This document shows, one piece after another, positions 41,231 to 48,868 of a DNA stretch of 64,000 nucleotides; positions within the stretch are counted from its first letter, which is position 1, and each line of letters starts with the position of its first letter. The DNA comes from Streptomyces olivoverticillatus. GTDB taxonomy: Bacteria > Actinomycetota > Actinomycetes > Streptomycetales > Streptomycetaceae. A program made the position numbers and the translations under genes. The stretch lies in NCBI RefSeq assembly GCF_014203555.1, contig NZ_JACHJH010000010.1, positions 42,333 to 106,332 of the forward strand, in the 5' to 3' direction. Below the pieces are notes generated by a model. It was not told the origin of the DNA and did no database searches. It saw only the letters and a list, made by a program, of their open reading frames with translations.

Positions 41231-41452
41231 GGTTTGGCTCCCGTGGGAGCCAAACCGTTCGAGATGTTCGAGCGGCAGCGCGTGTCTCAACGTCCCAGCT
41301 GGCGAGGCGAAACGCGCTTGCCCGGGGAAAGGGCTGGGACTGTCCCAGCAAATCGGACAGATCGGGCGTGATGGGGCACGGCTGGGACAGGCGTTGTCCC
41401 AGCCCCGTCCCACCCTGCGCAGCCGATCTCTCAGCTTGACGTTTAACGTCAA
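41231..41452. repeat. Cluster of four short palindromes
   Basis: Within 220 bases there are four inverted repeats: GGTTTGGCTCCC/2-nt gap/complement (41231-41256), GCTGGGAC/T/GTCCCAGC (41333-41349), GGCTGGGACA/5-nt loop/complement (41380-41404) and TTGACGT/TTA/ACGTCAA (41436-41452). The second and third share the GCTGGGAC core. The last abuts the left inverted repeat of the IS4-type remnant. They could be terminators, transposon ends or protein-binding sites. Confidence 0.75.
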
Positions 41453-42626
41453 TGCCGTTGATTTAAGGGTCTGATGTAGCTTCGGCGGCTTGGATGATCT
41501 TGACGGCCCGGGGTGGTGTCCTGGTCGGCTGGACGGGCGGTGTCCTGATGGGGTTCCAGGCCAGGAACTTCGACATCTTGCGTTTGACCTGCCGGAGAAC
41601 GGTGCGGAGCCAGCGGGGCGGGTTGATCTCCTGCCAGATCTCGGTGCAGAAGTGGGCGACCTCGACTGACAGGTGGTCAGGGGGAAAAATCGCCGGTCAG
41701 CGCGGTGGCGCTGCGGTGTGTGGCTCTCAGGGCGGCGGCGAAGGACAGCCGGTCGGGATCGATCGGGCTGGTATGGCGAAGAGCGGCGGTGTACATCAGG
41801 GACCGCAGTGCGGTGTGGACGGCCAGGTGCGCTTAGATCTCCTGCTCGACGAGGTCGGGGCTCTTGCTGGTCAGCACGTTGCCGGAACCGATCTGGGTGG
41901 CCTTCCACTCCGCCAGGGTGGTCTCCACTTCCCATCGCTCGGTGTAGAGGGCGGCCAGTTCCCGGGCCGGGGCCGCGGTCGGGTCCAGGAGTGTGGTGGC
42001 GAGCCGGTAGTGCTCGTCCGGGTCCCGGCCGGGGTCGTCGAGGACGTACTCCACGACCCGTACGGGCACGTCCTCGACGGGTTGTTTGCTGCGTCCGCGT
42101 CCGCCGTGCACGGTGGCGATCCACGAGCCGTCCGCGAGAACCTCCCCGGGTTGGAGCTTCCAGAGCCTCGACACCCGCCACAACAAGGCGGCGCCGGTGG
42201 CGGCGAGTTGCTTCCACAGGTGCACCCCTGGCAGCCCCCGGTCGGCCAGGACGAGCATCCCCGGCCGCAGGCCGCGTGCGAGTTCGGCGGCCAGGTCCCG
42301 TTCCGAGGTCCGGAAGCCTCCGATCTCGGCGTCGATGACCACGTGGGTGCCCGACTCGATGAGCACCACGACCCGCGCGAGCGGATACCCCGACGGACCG
42401 TGGCCCGTCCGGGCTTTGGGCCGGCCGAACCGCTCCTCGTTCGCCGGCGTGTCGGCGATCTCCAGCATGGTCCCGTCGACGGCCATCAGCCGCAGGCCCT
42501 GCCAGTACGCTCCTGGCGTCGCCTCGGTTGCCACGCCCGACCCGACCTGCGCGAGCAGCTCCCGAAAGGGCTCGGCGCCCGGGTTCTTGCGCCCCCGGAA
42601 GACCGCCGCCTCTGTCAACGGCATTG
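41450..42626 (-). mobile_element. IS4-family element remnant with 12-bp inverted repeats
   Basis: CAATGCCGTTGA at 41450-41461 and its complement at 42615-42626 flank a transposase reading frame on the minus strand. The right repeat overlaps the first codons of the remaining frame, so the element has lost the region that coded for the N-terminal domain. No target duplication could be identified. Confidence 0.65.
41463..42624 (-). pseudogene. IS4-family (DDE) transposase, N-truncated, with stop and frameshift
   Basis: From 42624 the frame encodes the RNase-H-like transposase core: WQGLRLMAVDGTMLEIADTP (first Asp), AELARGLRPGMLVLADRGLP (second Asp), and LAALYTERWEVETTLAEWK (catalytic Glu region). 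A TAA at 41833-41835 interrupts it; past the stop the same frame continues as AHLAVHTALRSLMYTAALRH and FAAALRATHRSATALTGDF. A shift near 41685, at a G5A5 run, is needed to read the natural end EVAHFCTEIWQEINPPRWL to the stop at 41463-41465. The N-terminal IS4 domain is missing. The element is dead. Confidence 0.8.
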
Positions 42627-42726
42627 TGCTTAAAAATCAAGCCAGTGAGGTCGACTGCCGACAAGGGTGGTCGCGCGTTGGCGAACGTACCCCGCGACCG
42701 TTGCACGGCTCATTCCACTGCACCGC

Positions 42727-44214
42727 TCATTCCGCGGCGGGGACGCGGATTCCTTCCCAGACCAGCCGGCGTTCCCGCTGCGGGTCCACCTCGATCCGCA
42801 ACGGATGGTCGATGATGCGCGTGTTCCGTTGCGCCACCGTGTATTCCGGCCAGGAGGCGAGCGGCCGGCCGGTACGGGCGAAGGCCAGCCAGTTGTCCTG
42901 GACCTCGTCCTGTACGGCGCGAAATCCCTGCCGCCCGCCGGCCAGCGTCAACAGCCGCACTGGCACACTGTCGACGCCACCGAACACCGGCAGCAGTTCG
43001 ATCCCGTGAACGGCCCCCAAACCGGCACGGCGCAACGCGCGCGGTGCGAAGTCGAAGCGGTAGCAGAACGTGGGAGCCCGGCCGCTGTGCCCTTCGAGCA
43101 CCGCCTGCACCGGTCGCCACAGCACGAAGTCCGTGCTGACCCCGACCGCGGCCGCCCGCTTCGGATAACCGGGGTAGGCGGCGACCACCCGCTCGTGGTC
43201 GGCGCCGCAGCGCTCCAGCGCGGCGCGCAGCACGGGCGCGGTGGTCGGCACGGTCGCGTCGAACCGGGACAGGGCGCATTCATCGCGATTGGTGCCGACG
43301 ATCAGCGGCACCGCCTGCGCGCTGCCCGCGGTGATGGCGTCCAGCGGGTCCAGCGGCAGAAAGCCGCCGTCGACCACCGGTGCGATCGGGTAGCTGCCGG
43401 GAAAGGCCCGCACCACATCCCGCAGCGCCCGTTCGGCGGCCCGGCAGAGGTCCTTCGCAGCCACCGTGGTCAATGCCTGCGTCGCGGAGTCCGGGGCGAC
43501 GCCGAGCCGGCCGAGGAGCCGACGGGCGAACCGCCGGGCCTCCTCGACATCCACGGCCGCCCAGTCCGCGGCCGGGCTCTGCGCGATCGCGCGGTGGAAC
43601 AGCCCGGCCGCGGCCGGGGTCACCATCAGCGTCAGCACCGCGTCCGCGCCCGACGACTCGCCGAAGACGGTGACGTTGTCCGGATCGCCACCGAAAGCGG
43701 CAATGTTGCGACGCACCCACCGCAACGCCGCCACCTGGTCCCGCAAGCCGAGACTCGACTCGAAAGGCCGGTCAGCCGTGGAGAACTCGGTGAAGTCGAC
43801 ATAACCGAGTGCGCCCAGCCGGTAGTTGAGCGTCACCACCACCGCATCGCCGCGCGCCGCCAGCGAGTCACCCGGATACCGGGCCGCGGTGTCGAAGACG
43901 TAACCACCACCGTGGACGAAGACCAGCACGGGCCGCGACCGCGCCGAGGGATCCGGGGGCGCGGTCACGTTCAGAGTCAGGCAGTCCTCGCCGGTCCGGC
44001 GCAACCCCACCATCGGGTTGCGGCGCTGTACGGCCGCGCACCCGAACCGAGTGGCGTCGCGTACGCCCACCCACGGCTGTACCGGTTGCGGTGCCCGCAA
44101 CCGCAACTCCCCGACCGGTGCCGCCGCGTAGGGAATCGACCGCCACTGCAACGCGCGCGGAGCCCGGCGACCGCGGACGACGCCGTCCGCGGTCTCGACA
44201 TCAGTCGCGAACAT
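42727..44214 (-). CDS. Type-B carboxylesterase/lipase
   Basis: A 495-residue alpha/beta hydrolase of the carboxylesterase family. ATG 44214 is preceded by GAGGAGAGG. Landmarks are the oxyanion hole LVFVHGGGYV, the EDCLTLNV segment typical of the family, the nucleophile elbow FGESSGADAV with catalytic Ser, and the distal HGIELLPVFGG, which includes the catalytic His. LRDQVAALRWVRRNIAAFGG is also diagnostic. It has no signal peptide, so the enzyme is cytoplasmic and probably hydrolyses esters or carbamates of small molecules. It lies between mobile-element remnants but seems intact. Confidence 0.93.
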   Translation of the reverse strand: MFATDVETADGVVRGRRAPRALQWRSIPYAAAPVGELRLRAPQPVQPWVGVRDATRFGCAAVQRRNPMVGLRRTGEDCLTLNVTAPPDPSARSRPVLVFVHGGGYVFDTAARYPGDSLAARGDAVVVTLNYRLGALGYVDFTEFSTADRPFESSLGLRDQVAALRWVRRNIAAFGGDPDNVTVFGESSGADAVLTLMVTPAAAGLFHRAIAQSPAADWAAVDVEEARRFARRLLGRLGVAPDSATQALTTVAAKDLCRAAERALRDVVRAFPGSYPIAPVVDGGFLPLDPLDAITAGSAQAVPLIVGTNRDECALSRFDATVPTTAPVLRAALERCGADHERVVAAYPGYPKRAAAVGVSTDFVLWRPVQAVLEGHSGRAPTFCYRFDFAPRALRRAGLGAVHGIELLPVFGGVDSVPVRLLTLAGGRQGFRAVQDEVQDNWLAFARTGRPLASWPEYTVAQRNTRIIDHPLRIEVDPQRERRLVWEGIRVPAAE

Positions 44215-44557
44215 CGTGCCTCTCCTCGTCCAAAACACTGAGGGACCCCGCGCTTGTTGATGACACGTTGACAAACTCGGCCGCTCCGGCCGGCCCCGCA
44301 CGCAGGACACACTGGAACTCATCGGCGAAGCCGGCCGCGAACTCCGCGGGAAACCGATCCGCCCACACCCACACGTTCAACCGCACTCCGCCATCGGCGG
44401 CTTACCACGCCTCGGTCTTCGTGCGTGCCGTGCCTGGATGTCCGCGCGCGCGGCGGCGCCCCCTGTTCTCCGGGACCGCTCCACCGGCCGAGGAGGTCTG
44501 CGATGTGCACGAGCTCGTCCAGGCCGAGGGGTGCGTCCACGTGATGAGCCGACCGGC
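44215..44557. other. Gap with no recognisable gene
   Basis: A 343-base stretch between the esterase and the DUF2867 gene. Short minus-strand frames are open (for example 44201..44386, with VWADRFPAEFAAGFADEFQC) but do not match anything I know. The esterase promoter must be at its left end. I see no clear hairpin. Confidence 0.35.
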
Positions 44558-45211
44558 TCATTTGATCGTTTGGCTCTCTCCGTTCTCGTCGCGGGGCCGC
44601 GCGGTCCCGTCGGGGCTGTCCACGCGGCTCCGGTCGTGCCAGGCGTGCTCCCATTGGCGGGTCAGCGCCGGGTAGACGACCAGGTGACGGAAGGGCGCGA
44701 TGGCTGCCATGTAGAGCCGGCCGAAGGTTCCGTTGGGCTTGACCAGGACGGCCATGCGCAGCTCGTGCTCGCCGTTGTCGGCCGGGACCCACCCGAGGTG
44801 CATGATGGTGTGCACGGTCTTGTTCGCCAGCTCGCGGGCGCTCTCGGCGTCCAGCTCGTAAACCGCTTTGAGCGGCATGTCGGCGCTGTCCGGGCCGCGT
44901 GGAGCGTCGCGGAGGTCCTGGGGCATGCGGTCCCGCAGCGAGGCGACCCTCGCACCGATACACGTTGACGGCCTGTCCCAGCCGAGAAGCGCGCCGAGCT
45001 TCCACCGGGCAGCGAACAGCGCCCGCACCGGCCAGGGCGCCTTCTTCGGCCCCCCGGCCGCCCACAGCGCGGCGAGCACCACCGGGAAGTCGTGGGGTCC
45101 GGCCCCGGGGGTGCGGAACGCCCACACGTCCTCCACCCGGAAGTCGGGCGCGATCTCGTGGATCCGCCACGGCTGCCCCGTGTGCGCGGCGACGGGGAGC
45201 TTCCTGGACAT
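44558..45211 (-). CDS. DUF2867 family protein
   Basis: A 217-residue protein; ATG 45211 follows GGGAGG with a five-base spacer. RIHEIAPDFRVEDVWAFRTP near the N terminus, LFAARWKLGALLGWDRP, RVASLRDRMPQDLRD, and the C-terminal LVKPNGTFGRLYMAAIAPFR with LVVYPALTR are characteristic of DUF2867. These domains resemble the SRPBCC-like proteins found fused to or beside SDR oxidoreductases; function is unknown. It is followed in the upstream direction by an ABM monooxygenase with a 13-base gap, so the two are one operon. Confidence 0.88.
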   Translation of the reverse strand: MSRKLPVAAHTGQPWRIHEIAPDFRVEDVWAFRTPGAGPHDFPVVLAALWAAGGPKKAPWPVRALFAARWKLGALLGWDRPSTCIGARVASLRDRMPQDLRDAPRGPDSADMPLKAVYELDAESARELANKTVHTIMHLGWVPADNGEHELRMAVLVKPNGTFGRLYMAAIAPFRHLVVYPALTRQWEHAWHDRSRVDSPDGTARPRDENGESQTIK

Positions 45212-45224
45212 CACAACCTCCCCG

Positions 45225-45512
45225 TCACCGCGACACCAGGAAGTGGACCAGGCGGGGCTTGACCTCCAGATCGCTCAAGCCGTCGGGCGTCGCGCCCAGC
45301 TCGCGGGCGGCGTCGGACGTCGCCCGGAACGCCTCCTCGGACTCGAACGCGCCGGTGGTGACGACCGCGTCGCCGTCGGGCGTGGCCCAGACCCCGACGG
45401 ACAGGAAGCCCGGCTGCGTCCGCATGACGTCGGCGACCTGGTGGCAGAGGCCGACGAACTCCTCGAAGTGCTCAGGGGTCGGGTAGTGGTAGGCGACGAA
45501 TCCGTATGCCAT
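45225..45512 (-). CDS. ABM-domain monooxygenase-like protein
   Basis: A 95-residue dimeric alpha-beta barrel protein of the antibiotic-biosynthesis-monooxygenase type: MAYGFVAYHYPTPEHFEEFV, then VMRTQPGFLSVGVWATPDGD and AVVTTGAFESEEAFRATSDA. Such domains may be quinone-forming monooxygenases, haem-binding or only structural; catalytic residues cannot be assigned here. It is the first gene of the pair with DUF2867. Upstream (45513-45600) is a relatively A/T-rich promoter region. Confidence 0.8.
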   Translation of the reverse strand: MAYGFVAYHYPTPEHFEEFVGLCHQVADVMRTQPGFLSVGVWATPDGDAVVTTGAFESEEAFRATSDAARELGATPDGLSDLEVKPRLVHFLVSR

Positions 45513-45730
45513 GACGCTGTCTCCTCTGCCTCATCTGCCTTATGCGGTGGCGTACAAGACTGACGCTAACGCCCTGTTACGCGGTGGCTTATAGGTCTTA
45601 GGTATGAGACGCCTAGCTCTCGGGAGGGAGAGGACCCACCCCTGCGGGAGCACCCCGCACGCCACGCGAGAAGTGGGTCGAGGAGGACCTGCGGGCGACG
45701 GCCCCAGGATCGGTCCTCGTGCTTGTACGG

Positions 45731-46355
45731 ATGCTCTACCTGGTCGCCACGCGGGTCTTCGCGTGGCTGGTCCTGCTAGCCCGGTCCTCCGCGGCCAAGG
45801 ACACGGAGATACTGATCCTGCGGCACGAGATCGCGGTGCTGCGCCGTCAGGTCGCCAGGCCCAAGCCCGGCTGGGCGGACCGAGCGCTGCTGGCCGCGAT
45901 GGCCCGCGTGCTGCCGCGAGCCCTGCGCGCGCAGGGGATCGTCTCCCCGCTCACCCTGCTGGCCTGGCACCAGCGCCTGGTCAAGAAGAAGTGGACGCAG
46001 CCGCCGTCACCGGGACGCCCACCGCTGGCGGCAGAGCTGCGCGACCTGATCACCCGGCTCGGCGTGGAGAACCCCCGCTGGGGATTCCGCCACGTGTACG
46101 GCGAGCTGCGCCGCCTCGGGCACCGCGTCAGCGACCGTACGCAGGGTGCTCCGCGGTGCCGGGCTCGGGCCGGCACCGCGGCACCGTGCCGCTCGCGGCG
46201 AGTGGCGCGCATTCCTCCAAGCCCGGAGCAGCGGGGTGCTGGCCACGGACTTCTTCCACGTGGACACGATCGCACTCAAGCGCCTCTACGCGCTGTTCGT
46301 CATGGAGGTACGCATACGCACCCGCCGGGTGCACATCCTGGGCGTGACTGCCGAT
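45731..46355 (+). pseudogene. Integrase-type transposase, frameshifted and truncated
   Basis: From ATG 45731 (MLYLVATRVFAWLVLLARSS) the frame encodes the N-terminal helix-turn-helix part of a single-ORF rve/IS3-like transposase: LRHEIAVLRRQVARPKPGWA, LLAWHQRLVKKKWTQP, ENPRWGFRHVYGELRRLGHR. Near 46130 one base is lost or gained; the homology goes on one frame over as RGAGLGPAPRHRAARGEW and SGVLATDFFHVDTIALKRLY with the first catalytic Asp. It ends at 46355, exactly at the left terminal repeat of the next IS. So a younger element appears to have broken this one. Confidence 0.8.
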
Positions 46356-46357
46356 GG

Positions 46358-47560
46358 GTGCCGACAACCCTGTCACCTACGCTGAGCTGCAGCTTGAGGG
46401 TCACGGTGTGATCACATCGAGAGTGCTCGTGACCCCATCGGCCCACGCTTGGGATCGTGACGTTCCGTCTGGTCCACTGATTCGGCTGCCTCTTGTTCAG
46501 CTGGCTGCGGCTGCTGGCGCGATCCTCCGCGGCCAAGGATGTGGAGATACTGGTGCTCCGGCGCCAGCTGGCCGTCCTGCAGCGCAGCAGCCCCAAGCCC
46601 GCTTTCAGCTGCGGAGACCGCGCGGTGCTCGCTGCCCTGCTCAGGCTCCTGAGCAAGCGTCGCCGGTCGGCGCTGAAGTTGCTGGTCACCCCGCGTACCG
46701 TGCTGTGTTGGCACGCGAGGTTGGTCGCGAGGAAGTGGACCTATCGGCACCGAGACCCGGGTCGCCCCGCCAAGCCCGAGGCACTGCGGGCTCTGGTGCT
46801 GCGCCTGGCCCGCGAGAACGACGGATGGGGGTATCGCCGGATCCACGGCGAACTGCTCAACCTGGGCTGGAAGGTCGCCGCCTCCACCGTCTGGGAGATC
46901 TTGAAGCAGGCCGGGGTCGACCCGGCGCCCCAGCGCGCCGACCGCTCCTGGTCCCGATTCCTCGCCGCCCAGGCCCAAGGGATCATCGCCGTCGACGTCC
47001 TCCACGTGGACACCGTATGTCTGAGACGCGTGTTCGTCCTGTTCTTCATCGAGCACGGCACCCGGCGCGTGCACATCGCCGGCGTCACCCGCAACGTCAC
47101 CGCCGAGTGGGCCACCCAACAGGCCCGCAACCTGCTGATGGCCCCGGACGACGTGGGCGCCGCCGGCATCCAGTACCTGATCCGCGACAACGCTGGCTAC
47201 TTCACCGAGGGCTTCGACGCGGTCTTCACCGCCATTGGCGCCCGCGTGGTGCCGATCCTTGCGGGCGTGCCCCGGATGAACGCAATCGCCGAGCGCTGGG
47301 TCGGATCATGCCGCCGCGAGGCCACCGACCGGATCCTGATCACGGGAGAGCGACACCTGCGCCTCGTCGTCACCGAGTACGCCAGCCACCACAACGAACA
47401 TCGGCCTCACCGATCACTCGGACAACGCCCCCCCGACAACGTCGGCACGCCCGAACCGCCCTCCGCCAATGACCAATCGCGTGTCATCCGGCGCGACCGC
47501 CTCGGCGGCCTCATCCATGAATACGCCCAGGTCGCATAGGGTGACAGGGGTTGTCGGCAC
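46358..47560 (+). mobile_element. Integrase-type IS element with ~24-bp terminal inverted repeats
   Basis: The left end GTGCCGACAACC..CTGTCACC begins at 46358; the right end at 47536-47560 is its imperfect complement (TGACAGGGGTTGTCGGCAC). The element is ~1.2 kb and has one transposase gene. The left side abuts a broken related transposase, the right side a broken group II intron reverse transcriptase. No target-site duplication could be recognised. Confidence 0.8.
46493..47539 (+). CDS. rve/IS3-like single-ORF transposase with in-frame TGA near start
   Basis: A 348-residue transposase from TTG 46493. It has the helix-turn-helix part (LRRQLAVLQRSSPKPAFSCG; RLARENDGWGYRRIHGELLN) and a complete DDE integrase core: IIAVDVLHVDTVCLRRVFVL (Asp), IQYLIRDNAGYFTEGFDAVF (Asp), NAIAERWVGSCRREATDR (Glu), then NEHRPHRSLGQRPP at the end. 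The likely original start is GTG 46457 (VTFRLVH), in the same frame, but a TGA at 46478-46480 follows after seven codons, so translation would have to restart at TTG. The activity of this copy is therefore doubtful. Confidence 0.85.
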   Translation: MFSWLRLLARSSAAKDVEILVLRRQLAVLQRSSPKPAFSCGDRAVLAALLRLLSKRRRSALKLLVTPRTVLCWHARLVARKWTYRHRDPGRPAKPEALRALVLRLARENDGWGYRRIHGELLNLGWKVAASTVWEILKQAGVDPAPQRADRSWSRFLAAQAQGIIAVDVLHVDTVCLRRVFVLFFIEHGTRRVHIAGVTRNVTAEWATQQARNLLMAPDDVGAAGIQYLIRDNAGYFTEGFDAVFTAIGARVVPILAGVPRMNAIAERWVGSCRREATDRILITGERHLRLVVTEYASHHNEHRPHRSLGQRPPDNVGTPEPPSANDQSRVIRRDRLGGLIHEYAQVA

Positions 47561-47903
47561 GCACAGGAGTCCGGATGGAATACCGGGTCCACACGAATTC
47601 CCAGATGCCTGGCCACAAGCGCCTGGGCGACCCGGTCGGCGACCGTGGGAATGCCGAGCATTCTCATGCCGCCGCCATGCTGTTTCGGAATTTCCACCGC
47701 GCGTACCGGAGGCGGGAAGTACGTCCCCGACGACATTCGGTTCCAGATCTTGTAGAGGTTGCTCTGCAAATCGGCCTCGAAATCGGCGATTGACTGCCCG
47801 TCCACGCCGGCGCGCCCTTGTTTCCCTTCACCTCACACCAGGACTCCCAAACCTCCCGCTTCGAGATATCGAACGGCTTGCCTCGTACTTTCAGCTCGTT
47901 CAC
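47561..47903 (-). pseudogene. Group II intron reverse transcriptase/maturase, 5' fragment
   Basis: Reading down from a GTG near 47903 the protein is VNELKVRGKPFDISKREVWE, SWCEVKGNKGAP, then one frame over near 47810 VDGQSIADFEADLQSNLYKI, WNRMSSGTYFPPPVRAVEIP and GMRMLGIPTVADRVAQALVA, RHLGIRVDPVFHPDS. This is the N-terminal finger part (RT-0 to RT-2) of group II intron LtrA-type proteins. The catalytic YADD region is gone; the right terminal repeat of the IS at 47536-47560 cuts in just after HPDS. Confidence 0.85.
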
Positions 47904-47944
47904 CCAGCTCCTCCCGGGCACTCCGGTTGACTGACCGAACAACA

Positions 47945-48430
47945 GCCACGGATGACCCGGCCCCTTCGCTCCACCCCCATTACAGGGGCCTCAGCGCTAC
48001 TACGAGCCGGTCCGCCGGCGCACCCCGCGACGGTACTCACGCCCTACGGGGAACTCCCGACTCGGGCTCTCCCTCTTGCCGTCCTCGGGGACGGGCGGTG
48101 TCGGGGCACGCCTTCTCACGTTCCACGTAGGAGCAACAGACCAGGATCGCGTCGCCTTCATGCCGGACACCGCCTGGCCAATAGGCGGGCTCCCGCCAGG
48201 CTTATCCCGGGACCGTTCCAACACCCCGGTTTCGATGTCGTCCTACCCAATTTCGACACGTCAGCAGCGATTCGCTTGCGCTCGCCTTCCTGGCCCCCAC
48301 CTGACGCCTCGAAGACGCCTTTTCCTCGATCGCTCACCACGACGGTCTTCAGCCAACGCGGCCACATACAGTCACCAGCTCCCGACGCCGAGCAGCCTCC
48401 GGCCCCGGCGTCTAACCATGAAACCGTGAG
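47945..48430 (-). ncRNA. Probable group II intron RNA, 5' domains
   Basis: About 490 bases upstream of the maturase fragment with no good ORF. Short paired elements are abundant (for example TGGCCAATAGGCGGGCTCCCG region at 48175-48200, CGGTGTCGGGGCAC near 48100). Segments such as TTACAGGGGCCTCAGCGCTA and ACTACGAGCCGGTCCGCC agree with my memory of sequence preceding this maturase class in other genomes. No clear GUGYG 5' end was found, so the boundary and the assignment are uncertain. Confidence 0.4.
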
Positions 48431-48525
48431 ACGAATGTGAGAAGCAGGCCCGGAAGCACGCCGAAGGCCGCTCCCTCGCGAACGAGAAAACGGCCTCTGA
48501 CCTGCGACAATGGGGCGAACCCTTG

Positions 48526-48599
<74 letters not shown>

Positions 48600-48868
48600 G
48601 TGCTTGTCCGGCCCGGGGTTTTCGCCCTGGCCGACCGCGCACGAGAACAATACCGCACTTCACGCGGTGCTCGCGCGCGGTTCCCGGGCAGGGGGCCGGG
48701 GGCGGCGGGGGCCTGAGGCCGGTCCGGTCGACGAGCAACTGTTCGATCATGGAGGCCGCGGTGTTGACCGTGGGCGTGTGCGGCATGCAACCATCTACCC
48801 CTTCGGCCGGCGATCACCGCCCGCCGAAGCCTGTCGAACCGCGCAACTCCACCACAGCTGGAGGACAG

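Noticed and set aside
40859..42706. 615-codon minus-strand frame across the palindromes and IS4 remnant
   Set aside because: It is a frame-shifted shadow of the transposase plus non-coding sequence.
44201..44386. 61-codon minus-strand ORF upstream of the esterase
   Set aside because: No ribosome-binding site, no known family; too short to support.
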